In this document: piece by piece, positions 8,559-16,294 of the stretch
Layout of the letters: every line of letters begins with the position of its first letter
Numbering within the stretch: position 1 is the first letter of the stretch
From: Salimicrobium humidisoli
GTDB taxonomy: Bacteria > Bacillota > Bacilli > Bacillales > Halobacillaceae
Reading direction: 5' to 3'
NCBI RefSeq assembly: GCF_002295105.1
Contig: NZ_NSGH01000016.1
Coordinates: 1-60,384, forward strand
DNA: 60,384 nt
The notes under the pieces: generated by a model
Database searches by the model: none
Told to the model about the DNA's origin: nothing
Seen by the model: the letters and a program-made list of their open reading frames with translations, nothing else
Program-made: the position numbers and the translations under genes

Positions 8559-9767
8559 ATGGTGCTTCCGTTCGACATTACGGAATATCAGAATAGGCTG
8601 GATAAAACGAAGAAGCGTATGGAGGAGAACGGGTTGGAAGTCTTGTGTATAACGAACCCGTCAAACATGAATTATTTAACGGGGTATGATGCATGGTCGT
8701 TTTATGTTCACCAGATGCTGATTGTAATCATAGACGAGCCTCAGCCCCTGTGGATCGGGCGTACGATGGACGCCAACGGTGCTAAAGCGACTACATGGAT
8801 ATACAATGACAATGTCATCGCCTATCCTGATTACTACGTTCATTCGGATGTATACCACCCGATGGATTTCATCGGAGAGATTTTAAGAGAAATCGGACAG
8901 GGAAACAGGCGGACCGGAGTGGAGATGGAACAGTTCTATTTTACGGCAAAGTCTTTTCAACGACTGCAGGCTGCCCTTCCTGATGCTGTTTTCTCCGATG
9001 CATCGAACCTTGTGGGTTATGTAAGACTCATTAAGTCCGACCAGGAAATCGAGTATATGAGAAGAGCCGGAATTATCGTAGACGAGGCGATGCGGAAGAC
9101 TATCGACTATATCCAGCCCGGTGTCAGGGAGAATGATGCAGTTGCGAAGTTATATTATCACCTGATAAGCGGCACTCCCGAATACGGGGGGGACTACCCG
9201 GCGATTGTTCCGATGATGCCGACGGGGGACCATACCTCCATGCCCCACCTTACCTGGTCCGACCAGACATTCCAGGAAAACTCTCCGGTCGTCATCGAAA
9301 CGGCAGGCTGTTATAAACGTTACCACGTTCCGATGGCCAGAACGATTTCTCTCGGTGAGCCGGGAGAAAGGCTCAATTACGTCGCCTCCGTTGTGGAAGA
9401 GGGGATAAGGAAGACCCTGGAGGTGATAAAGCCGGGAGCCAGATGCAGTGATCTGGAAGCCGCATGGCGCAATTCTATTAAGCAGTACGGTTTTGAAAAA
9501 GAAGCAAGGCTCGGGTATTCGACAGGTTTATCCTACCCGCCGGACTGGGGCGAGCATACGGTTAGCATAAGAAAAGACGACCATACGGTGCTCGAACCGA
9601 ACATGACGTTTCACATTATTCCGGCTTTGTGGTTCGAAAATGATGGAATAGAAATTTCGACGACGTTCCGCGTTACAGAAACAGGGTATGAGCTCTTCAC
9701 GACTCATCCTCTGGAACTGATCAGAAAAGAGAATTTCGGCTTCAACACTGATTCAATAAGCTCGTAA
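8559..9767 (+). CDS. doeA: Ectoine hydrolase (M24 pita-bread fold)
   Basis: A 402-residue homologue of DoeA/EutD, which opens the ectoine ring to N-acetyl-2,4-diaminobutyrate. The N-terminal creatinase-like domain (residues 1-170; ITNPSNMNYLTGYDAWSFYVHQ) is followed by the pita-bread catalytic domain. The segment GLSYPPDWGEHTVSIR and IEISTTFRVTETGYE are characteristic of the ectoine hydrolase branch rather than of true Xaa-Pro dipeptidases. The ATG at 8559 follows AAAGGAGGGG by 6 bases. An upstream in-frame ATG has no ribosome site. It is the first gene of a six-gene operon with gaps of 1-14 bases. Confidence 0.88.
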   Translation: MVLPFDITEYQNRLDKTKKRMEENGLEVLCITNPSNMNYLTGYDAWSFYVHQMLIVIIDEPQPLWIGRTMDANGAKATTWIYNDNVIAYPDYYVHSDVYHPMDFIGEILREIGQGNRRTGVEMEQFYFTAKSFQRLQAALPDAVFSDASNLVGYVRLIKSDQEIEYMRRAGIIVDEAMRKTIDYIQPGVRENDAVAKLYYHLISGTPEYGGDYPAIVPMMPTGDHTSMPHLTWSDQTFQENSPVVIETAGCYKRYHVPMARTISLGEPGERLNYVASVVEEGIRKTLEVIKPGARCSDLEAAWRNSIKQYGFEKEARLGYSTGLSYPPDWGEHTVSIRKDDHTVLEPNMTFHIIPALWFENDGIEISTTFRVTETGYELFTTHPLELIRKENFGFNTDSISS

Positions 9768-9781
9768 AGGGGGGGACTGTT

Positions 9782-10729
9782 ATTGAAGTAATTGACCGCA
9801 GCACGCTGGAAGAAAAGCTTTTACTGACCGGAGATCTGGTATCTGTAATCGAAGAAGCTTTCACCGCACTGGCGAGCAGACAGGTGATTATGCCTGAAAT
9901 TATGAGAATAGATATCCCTGAGTTCAATGGAGAGGTTGATATTAAATCGGCTTATATTCCGGGATATGATAGCTTTTGCGTGAAGCTCTCCACCGGATTC
10001 TTTGATAACCCGAAAAAAGGATTGCCGACTTCGAATGGAATGATGATTCTGATAGACAGTGAGACTGGAGAAATCCTTAAGATTTTTGCGGATCAGGGTC
10101 TTTTGACTGATTTAAGGACTGCCGCAGCCGGAGCTGTAGCAGCAAAACATGTCAGCAGGGAAAATAGTGAGTATGCCGGAATTATCGGGACCGGCTCTCA
10201 GGCGAGATATCAATTGGAAGCGCTTACTATCGTTCATCCTTTAAAAGAGGTCCGGGTGTGGGGAAGATCACGGAAAAAGGCTGAAAAATTCAAGGAGGAA
10301 ATGGAGGAGAAACTCGGACTCCCTGTTACTGTCACGGCGACTGCTGAAGAAGTCGTGAGAAAAAGCGATATAGTCGTCACCACGACTCCCGCCAGTGAAC
10401 CGATTGTGCAGGCAGAGTGGCTGCACCCGGGTCTTCATATAACAGCCATGGGCTCGGACGCCGAGCATAAACAGGAACTCTCTGAAGAAGTTTTGGCGAC
10501 AGTGGACGTCGTTACATGTGATTCCCTGCCGCAGTCCAGAAGGCTCGGGGAACTTCGTGCCTGTAACGACAACAATATAATAGAGAATACGATCGAACTG
10601 GGCGAGATTACCGGCAAAGGGGTCGCCGCCAGAGAAAATGAAGAGCAGATAACAGTGACCGACCTTTCTGGCACGGGAGCCCAGGATACGGCAATCGCAA
10701 GATATGCTAATCAAATTATAGGAGGATGA
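9782..10729 (+). CDS. eutC: Ectoine utilization protein EutC (ornithine cyclodeaminase/mu-crystallin family), apparent ATT start
   Basis: A 315-residue NAD(P)-binding protein of the ornithine cyclodeaminase/mu-crystallin family. It has a dinucleotide-binding GIIGTGSQARYQLEAL motif in the centre and TDLRTAAAGAVAAKH before it. In known pathways EutC acts with EutB on hydroxyectoine. The first in-frame ATG (9884) would delete about 34 conserved N-terminal residues (VIDRSTLEEKLLLTGDLV). No ATG, GTG or TTG occurs in that frame between the stop at 9749 and 9884. An ATT at 9782 lies 6 bases after the AGGGGGGG ribosome site and gives the expected length. Its stop overlaps the start region of the next gene. 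Confidence 0.8.
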   Translation: MEVIDRSTLEEKLLLTGDLVSVIEEAFTALASRQVIMPEIMRIDIPEFNGEVDIKSAYIPGYDSFCVKLSTGFFDNPKKGLPTSNGMMILIDSETGEILKIFADQGLLTDLRTAAAGAVAAKHVSRENSEYAGIIGTGSQARYQLEALTIVHPLKEVRVWGRSRKKAEKFKEEMEEKLGLPVTVTATAEEVVRKSDIVVTTTPASEPIVQAEWLHPGLHITAMGSDAEHKQELSEEVLATVDVVTCDSLPQSRRLGELRACNDNNIIENTIELGEITGKGVAARENEEQITVTDLSGTGAQDTAIARYANQIIGG

Positions 10730-10734
10730 TGACC

Positions 10735-11934
10735 ATGACACAAGGTAAATTCAGTACAAGATCCATTTGGGCAGGAGAGAAAGATCAGCTGGCTTTTGGC
10801 GCGACGCAGGTACCCGTCGTTCATAGCGTTTCCTTCGGTTATGAGGATATGGACGAGTGGTATGAAGTAGCCACAGGCAAGAAGAAAGGTCACATTTACG
10901 GAAGAAATACGAACCCGACCGTGGAAGCATTCGAAGATAAGATCAAAAATCTCGAAGGGGGAGAGGCTGCCACCAGCTTTTCCACCGGGATGGCTGCTAT
11001 CAGTAATACACTGAGTACTTTCCTTTCTCCGGGGGACAGAATCGTTTCCATTAAAGACACTTATGGAGGGACGAATAAGATTTTCACCGAGTTTCTTCCG
11101 AAAATGAACGTGGACGTGGAATTGTGCGAAACAGCCAATCATGAGGTGCTCGAAGCCGAAGTGGAGAAAGGATGTAAGATCCTGTATCTCGAAACGCCTA
11201 CGAACCCTACGGTGAAAATCACCGATATCGAACGAATGGCCAAAGTGGGGAAAGCCAACGGGGCTATCGTAATCGTCGACAATACGTTCGCCACCCCTGT
11301 AAACCAGAACCCGCTCGACCTTGGAGTCGATCTGGTTATCCACAGTGCTACCAAGTTTCTGGGAGGCCACGCAGATGCTCTTGGCGGCGCGCTTGTGGGT
11401 TCCAGGGAGCTGGTGGAACAGGTGTATCATTATAGAGAAATCAATGGAGCCACATTGGATCCTATGTCGGCCTACCTGCTGCTCAGAGGTATGAAGACGT
11501 TGAAACTGCGCATAGATCAGCAGAATAAAAACGCTCATGACATCGCCGAATATCTGAAGACATTTGATATTGTGGAAGATGTATTTTATCCGGGGCTTGA
11601 AGAGCACGTGAACTATGATATCGCTAAAAAACAGATGCATGGTTTCGGAGGTATGCTCAGTTTCTCCGTAAAAGGAGGAGTAGAAACGGTGCGCGAGCTC
11701 ATTCCGGCTCTGCAATTTGCCAATAAGGCTGCGAACCTGGGAGCCGTAGAAACGATCGTCGGACCTTCGCGTACAACTTCCCATGTGGAATGTACACCGG
11801 AAGAAAGGGCAGCGATGGGCATACCGGAAGGACTGATCCGTTACTCGGCCGGAATTGAAGATATAGAAGATCTGAAAGCCGATCTGAAGCAGGCTTTCGA
11901 AAAAGTCGAGCAGAAGGTTTCTCCGAAAAGCTAG
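10735..11934 (+). CDS. Cystathionine gamma-synthase/lyase-like PLP enzyme in the ectoine operon
   Basis: A 399-residue Cys/Met-metabolism PLP enzyme. It shows SFSTGMAAIS, TYGGTNKIF, the PLP aspartate in VIVDNTFATP, and the Schiff-base lysine in HSATKFLGG. The C-terminal VGPSRTTSHVECTPEERAAMGI is canonical. These enzymes catalyse gamma- (or beta-) replacement or elimination on amino acids. No such enzyme belongs to the textbook ectoine pathway. It may process 2,4-diaminobutyrate or its hydroxy derivative in place of a transaminase, which is inference. GGAGG at 10721-10725 best fits the ATG at 10735. ATGs at 10726 and 10729 are possible. Confidence 0.85.
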   Translation: MTQGKFSTRSIWAGEKDQLAFGATQVPVVHSVSFGYEDMDEWYEVATGKKKGHIYGRNTNPTVEAFEDKIKNLEGGEAATSFSTGMAAISNTLSTFLSPGDRIVSIKDTYGGTNKIFTEFLPKMNVDVELCETANHEVLEAEVEKGCKILYLETPTNPTVKITDIERMAKVGKANGAIVIVDNTFATPVNQNPLDLGVDLVIHSATKFLGGHADALGGALVGSRELVEQVYHYREINGATLDPMSAYLLLRGMKTLKLRIDQQNKNAHDIAEYLKTFDIVEDVFYPGLEEHVNYDIAKKQMHGFGGMLSFSVKGGVETVRELIPALQFANKAANLGAVETIVGPSRTTSHVECTPEERAAMGIPEGLIRYSAGIEDIEDLKADLKQAFEKVEQKVSPKS

Positions 11935-11945
11935 GAGGAATGGAG

Positions 11946-13103
11946 ATGTATGGACCGGAAACTTTATTTGACCACATGGTGGAATGGCGGCGCCAACTGC
12001 ACCAGCATCCGGAACTCAGTTTCGAGGAAAAAGAGACAAGTGCATATATAGCGGAAAAATTAAAAAAGCTTGAATGCTTCGAAGTTCACGAACAAATTGG
12101 AGGCTACGGTATTGTGGCCGTCATTTCGAACGGAGAAGGACCGGTTGTCGGAGTGCGTGCAGATATGGACGCACTCCCCATCACTGAACAGTCATTCGCC
12201 GGCTATGCGTCAGTGAATGAAGGGGTGATGCACGCCTGCGGTCATGATGCTCACTGTGCCATCCTTCTCGGCGTAGCTCACTGGGTGAAGGAACACAGAG
12301 AAATGATCACAGGGACGATCAAGCTTATCTTCCAGCCAGCCGAAGAGGCGGCGGATGAAGAAGGGGAGACGGGTGCCGAGAAAATGATCCGCTCCCCGCT
12401 TCTTGAAGATATAGACGCTGTATACGCTCTGCATATGTGTCCGTGGTTGCGCACGGGAGAAATTCAGGTGAACGACGGACCGAGCATGGCTAACAATGAT
12501 GAATTTCATATTACGATTTTCGGAGAAGGAGCACACGCCGGCTACCCTCACCAGGGAGCGGATCCAATATGGATGACCACGCAGTTTCTGCAGACAGTCT
12601 ACAGCATGACGGGGCGTAGGATGCATCCGCTGGAAGTGGGTACGATTAGTGTAGGACAAATTCATGCCGGAACCGCGAGTAATATTATCCCTGACCGAGT
12701 GGATATATACGGAACGATGAGGTCATATACGGAGCAGGTCCGGCATCAGCTGGAAAAAGAATTGCTCGAAAAGATGGATATGATCCATTCACTCGGAGGC
12801 CAGTACCAGTGGAAGATCCAGAAAGGGGAGCCAGCTCTCATTAATGACGAAGAACTTAATGAAGTAGTAAGAAAGGCAGCGGCGAACTTTGAAATATACA
12901 ACGAGCCCTTCGGCATGGGAAGTGAAGATTTCAGCCACATGGTCAACCGCTTGAAAGGCACCATGTTTTTCCTCGGTTGCGGGCTGGAAAAGGAACGGAT
13001 GCTTCACCATCCGGACTTCGATATTGATGAGCAGGCCCTTCAGAAAGGCCTTGATATTATGGTAGGAATCTTACAATCCTACTGGAAGAACCAGGAGGGA
13101 TAG
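11946..13103 (+). CDS. M20-family amidohydrolase, candidate N-acetyl-diaminobutyrate deacetylase
   Basis: A 385-residue zinc amidohydrolase of the M20D group (hippurate/N-acyl amino acid hydrolases). Metal-binding elements are visible: MHACGHDAH, PAEEAADEEGETG with the catalytic glutamates, and the C-terminal GMGSEDFSHM. In known ectoine degraders the acetyl group is removed by EutE/DoeB, which has a different aspartoacylase/desuccinylase fold. None is present here, so this enzyme is the natural candidate for that step. AGGAGG at 11933-11938 favours the ATG at 11946 over the one at 11940. It is 11 bases after the PLP gene and 1 base before the next gene. Confidence 0.85.
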   Translation: MYGPETLFDHMVEWRRQLHQHPELSFEEKETSAYIAEKLKKLECFEVHEQIGGYGIVAVISNGEGPVVGVRADMDALPITEQSFAGYASVNEGVMHACGHDAHCAILLGVAHWVKEHREMITGTIKLIFQPAEEAADEEGETGAEKMIRSPLLEDIDAVYALHMCPWLRTGEIQVNDGPSMANNDEFHITIFGEGAHAGYPHQGADPIWMTTQFLQTVYSMTGRRMHPLEVGTISVGQIHAGTASNIIPDRVDIYGTMRSYTEQVRHQLEKELLEKMDMIHSLGGQYQWKIQKGEPALINDEELNEVVRKAAANFEIYNEPFGMGSEDFSHMVNRLKGTMFFLGCGLEKERMLHHPDFDIDEQALQKGLDIMVGILQSYWKNQEG

Positions 13104-13104
13104 A

Positions 13105-14157
13105 ATGACGAATATTGCAATGATCGGTTTCGGCGGCGTAGGTCAGGCCCTCGTCGAAATACTTGAAGAGAAAGCGGAGAGCCTGCAGGAGCGATATGGA
13201 CTTGAAACGAAAATCGTAGCCGTATCGGACCTGATGAAAGGCTCCGTATATCAGGAAAAAGGTCTCGACGTGCAGCAGCTGCTCGAGTGTATAAGAAAAG
13301 ACGGCTCGGTCGAAAATTATCCGGAACAGCCGGGAGTCGTAAAGGGTCTCTCCAGTATCGAAACGATAGAAACGACAAATGCAGACGTCATCGTGGAAGT
13401 GACATTCACGGATGTCAATACAGGAGAACCTGCGATCACCCATTGCAAAAAAGCGTTTGCCGGTAAAAAAAGCGTAATTACTACGAACAAAGGGCCGGTA
13501 GCCCTCGCCTACAATGAACTGAAAGGGATGGCCAGAGACCACGGGGTGTTTTTCGGATTCGAAGGCACGGTCATGAGTGGTACACCGGCCCTCCGGATGC
13601 CTGAAGAAACTCTGGCCGGGAATGATATCAACAGAATCAGCGGCATACTGAACGGCACCACCAATTATATTCTGACGGAAATGGAAAAAGGAAAAACGTA
13701 CGATGAATCCCTTGAACAGGCGAAAGCCAACGGCTACGCCGAAGCCGACCCGACTAATGATGTGGAAGGGTATGATGCAAGGTATAAAGTGTCGATCTTA
13801 TCGAACTATCTGATGAACCAGCCGCTCGATTATAAGGATATCGAATGTAGGGGTATAACGGAAATGAGAATGGAAGACGTGGAAAATGCCATGGCTAACG
13901 GGGAAAAGTGGCGACTCATCGGAAAAGTGGAAAGAAACGGGGACGGCTCTGTCACCGGAAGCGTAGCTCCCGAGAAAATTAAGGAAGATCACCCCCTCGC
14001 CGGGGTAAGCGGGGCGACTAATGCAATACTGTATGAGTGCGACCTTCTGGGTCCTGTGTTATTGACAGGAGCAGGGGCCGGAAGAAAGGAAACGGGCTTT
14101 TCGCTGCTCATAGATCTGATTCATTATCATAAGGAACGAGAGCCTGAAAAGCTGTAG
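13105..14157 (+). CDS. Homoserine dehydrogenase-like NAD(P) oxidoreductase in the ectoine operon
   Basis: A 350-residue enzyme with the homoserine dehydrogenase architecture: an N-terminal Rossmann motif IGFGGVGQAL, the cofactor/catalytic region VITTNKGPVAL, GILNGTTNYIL, and the signature AEADPTNDVEGYDARYKV containing the catalytic lysine. The C-terminal ACT domain of biosynthetic Bacillus Hom is absent, as in catabolic or short forms. It would interconvert homoserine and aspartate semialdehyde. Placement before an aldehyde dehydrogenase suggests it runs in the oxidative, catabolic direction. An AGGAGGGATAGA ribosome site serves the ATG. Confidence 0.85.
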   Translation: MTNIAMIGFGGVGQALVEILEEKAESLQERYGLETKIVAVSDLMKGSVYQEKGLDVQQLLECIRKDGSVENYPEQPGVVKGLSSIETIETTNADVIVEVTFTDVNTGEPAITHCKKAFAGKKSVITTNKGPVALAYNELKGMARDHGVFFGFEGTVMSGTPALRMPEETLAGNDINRISGILNGTTNYILTEMEKGKTYDESLEQAKANGYAEADPTNDVEGYDARYKVSILSNYLMNQPLDYKDIECRGITEMRMEDVENAMANGEKWRLIGKVERNGDGSVTGSVAPEKIKEDHPLAGVSGATNAILYECDLLGPVLLTGAGAGRKETGFSLLIDLIHYHKEREPEKL

Positions 14158-14169
14158 AGGAGGGAAGGT

Positions 14170-15618
14170 ATGAAGACAACAAGAACCGAGGAAGTGAAGA
14201 TGCTGTTAGCAGGAGAATGGGTACAACGGGAAGAAACCATCAGTGTAATAAATCCTCAGAACAACGAGTGTATTGCGACGGTGCCGAGAGCATCGAAAGA
14301 GGATATGAAATATGCTATTGAATCTGCCCATAAGAAATTCAGGTCCCTCGACTCGTGGCCTGTCCATGAAAGGATCCGTATATTGAAATACGTAAGCCGC
14401 TATGTATCAGACAATGCCGAATCATTTGCCAGAACGATTGCTTCAGAAAGCAGCAAAACGATAAATGAAGCGAGAGGAGAAGTTGCGCGCTCCGCTCAGA
14501 CGCTCGAAATTGCCGCAGAAGAGGCCAGACGGATGCAGGGGGAAACGATAAACTTCGACCAGGTGGAAGGAAACGAAAATAAAGTCGGTTATTACTATCA
14601 CTTTCCGGTAGGAGTAGTAGGAGCTATCACTCCATTCAATGACCCTTTGAATCTTGTCGCCCACAAACTGGGTCCCGCCATTGCCGGTGGTAACGCAGTC
14701 GTTTTAAAACCTGCTTCCGAGACCCCTTTGAGCGCTCTGAAACTTGCCGAAGCTTTTACGGAAGCCGGTCTGCCGGAGGGGATGCTGTCGGTAGTGACCG
14801 GTCCTGGAAGGGAAATCGGTGAAGAACTGGTGAATCATCCGTATATCAAGGCGCTCTCGTTCACAGGCGGTACGGATGCCGGGAAAAAAATCACCGAGAA
14901 GACCGGTACCAGACACGTCAACATGGAACTGGGTTCAAACTCTCCGGTCATCGTTCTGAACGACGCTGATTTAAAAGATGCCGTCGCAGCCTGTACAGAC
15001 GGAGGATTCAGTGCGGCCGGGCAGAATTGCATCAGTGTACAGCGAGTCTATGTGGAACAGGACTCCTACCCGCTTTTCCTTGAGGAATTTATTAAAGAAA
15101 CGAAAAAACTGAAGATGGGGGATAAATTCACCGAGGACACGGATGTCGGTCCCCTGATTTCAGAAAAAGAAGCAAAACGTGTAGAACAATGGATTCATGA
15201 AGCAAAAGCAGGGGGAGCAAGGATTGAAACCGGGGGCACAAGAAGTGGAGCTTATGTGGAACCGGCCATACTCACTAATGTTCCTCCGGATTCTACAATC
15301 GCCAAAGAGGAAATATTTGGACCCGTGGTCCTCGTGGAGCCGGTGCAGAACCTTAAAGAAGCTGTAGATAAATCCAATGATGTTGAATACGGCCTCCAGG
15401 CAGGGATTTTCACAAGAGACGTAAATCGTGCGTTCTATGCGGTACAGAACCTGCAGGTCGGCGGAGTTATGGTCAATGACAGTAGTGATTTCAGAATCGA
15501 TGCCATGCCTTTTGGCGGAACGAAAGACTCGGGTATAGGCAGAGAAGGAGTGAAATTCGCTATAGATACCCTCACAGAAAAGAAAGTTGTAAGTTTTAAA
15601 CTGAGCAGCCCTTTCTGA
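14170..15618 (+). CDS. NAD(P)-dependent aldehyde dehydrogenase, likely aspartate-semialdehyde oxidation (DoeC/Ssd role)
   Basis: A 482-residue aldehyde dehydrogenase superfamily member. Visible elements are the cofactor region GAITPFNDPLNLVAHK, SFTGGTDAGKKI, the catalytic glutamate in NMELGSNSP, the catalytic cysteine in SAAGQNCISVQRV, and EEIFGPVV. In ectoine catabolism the last step oxidises aspartate semialdehyde to aspartate (DoeC/Ssd), and the position at the operon end fits. Succinate semialdehyde or another aldehyde cannot be excluded. GAGGAGGGAAGGT precedes the ATG. A strong terminator closes the operon. Confidence 0.85.
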   Translation: MKTTRTEEVKMLLAGEWVQREETISVINPQNNECIATVPRASKEDMKYAIESAHKKFRSLDSWPVHERIRILKYVSRYVSDNAESFARTIASESSKTINEARGEVARSAQTLEIAAEEARRMQGETINFDQVEGNENKVGYYYHFPVGVVGAITPFNDPLNLVAHKLGPAIAGGNAVVLKPASETPLSALKLAEAFTEAGLPEGMLSVVTGPGREIGEELVNHPYIKALSFTGGTDAGKKITEKTGTRHVNMELGSNSPVIVLNDADLKDAVAACTDGGFSAAGQNCISVQRVYVEQDSYPLFLEEFIKETKKLKMGDKFTEDTDVGPLISEKEAKRVEQWIHEAKAGGARIETGGTRSGAYVEPAILTNVPPDSTIAKEEIFGPVVLVEPVQNLKEAVDKSNDVEYGLQAGIFTRDVNRAFYAVQNLQVGGVMVNDSSDFRIDAMPFGGTKDSGIGREGVKFAIDTLTEKKVVSFKLSSPF

Positions 15619-15630
15619 ATTGAGTTGCAC

Positions 15631-15660
15631 AACCGCCCGCAATGAGGGCGGTTTTTTTTT
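15631..15660 (+). terminator. Terminator of the ectoine catabolic operon
   Basis: AACCGCCC pairs with GGGCGGTT around a 7-base loop, followed by nine or more T. Confidence 0.9.
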
Positions 15661-15802
15661 GTAACTGCAGTTACAGGAGAATATATGTTCAAGAAGTGCG
15701 GGAAAAATACTCAGTCGATTACTAAGAATGTTCAGCGGCTTTCGCTTTCGGGTGACCTATTCTATAATGTAAACAGATGCAGGGAAGGGGGAGAAGAGAA
15801 AT

Positions 15803-16228
15803 ATGAAGACGTTCAAGCTTGTATCGCTTGATGTAATCGAAGAACAGGAGGAGGACATCACCCTCCGGTCCATAGAATTGAAAGATGGACTTATCATTAA
15901 CAGAGAAGATGATCATGGACGCTGGCTTATAGAGGCATTTCTCGATAAAGACCATGAGAATTATTTTCGTGCTTTCGTAGAAAATAATGAAAAAGTGATG
16001 ATTCAGGTGATTATCACAAAAAAAAGCAATTCTCCTGCCACATTCCTGGTTTATCCGCTCGAAGTCAATGATTTTGAAGAAGCGATAAACGTACTTTTTA
16101 TGGGTACCATAGTGGATAAAAAACAGGAGCAGGTGGAGAAACTGCTTCAGGTAATACTCGAAGAAGGATATCAGGGGGAGAAGCTGCTCGAGGAGTTTAA
16201 ACGTCGGACATCTTCCACATCCCGGTAA
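15803..16228 (+). CDS. YwpF-like family protein
   Basis: A 141-residue cytosolic protein resembling Bacillus YwpF. It starts MKTFKLVSLDVIE and carries GLIINREDDHGRWLIEAF, typical of that small uncharacterised family. The N-terminal half is beta-rich, and the C-terminal half is helical and charged, ending in RRTSSTSR. No catalytic motif is visible and the function is unknown. A GGGAAGGGGGAGAAG ribosome region precedes the ATG. It lies between the ectoine operon terminator and the potassium channel gene, 66 bases upstream of the latter. Confidence 0.7.
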   Translation: MKTFKLVSLDVIEEQEEDITLRSIELKDGLIINREDDHGRWLIEAFLDKDHENYFRAFVENNEKVMIQVIITKKSNSPATFLVYPLEVNDFEEAINVLFMGTIVDKKQEQVEKLLQVILEEGYQGEKLLEEFKRRTSSTSR

Positions 16229-16294
16229 CGTCTATACAACGCTTTTGATTTTCTATATAATGAAGGGAATTGATGTGAGTAAGGAGTTAAACGG

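Noticed and set aside
10711-11784. Long minus-strand ORF opposite the CGS-like gene
   Set aside because: It is a frame shadow. The plus strand has a full PLP-enzyme family match, and the minus ORF has no ribosome site or recognisable domain.
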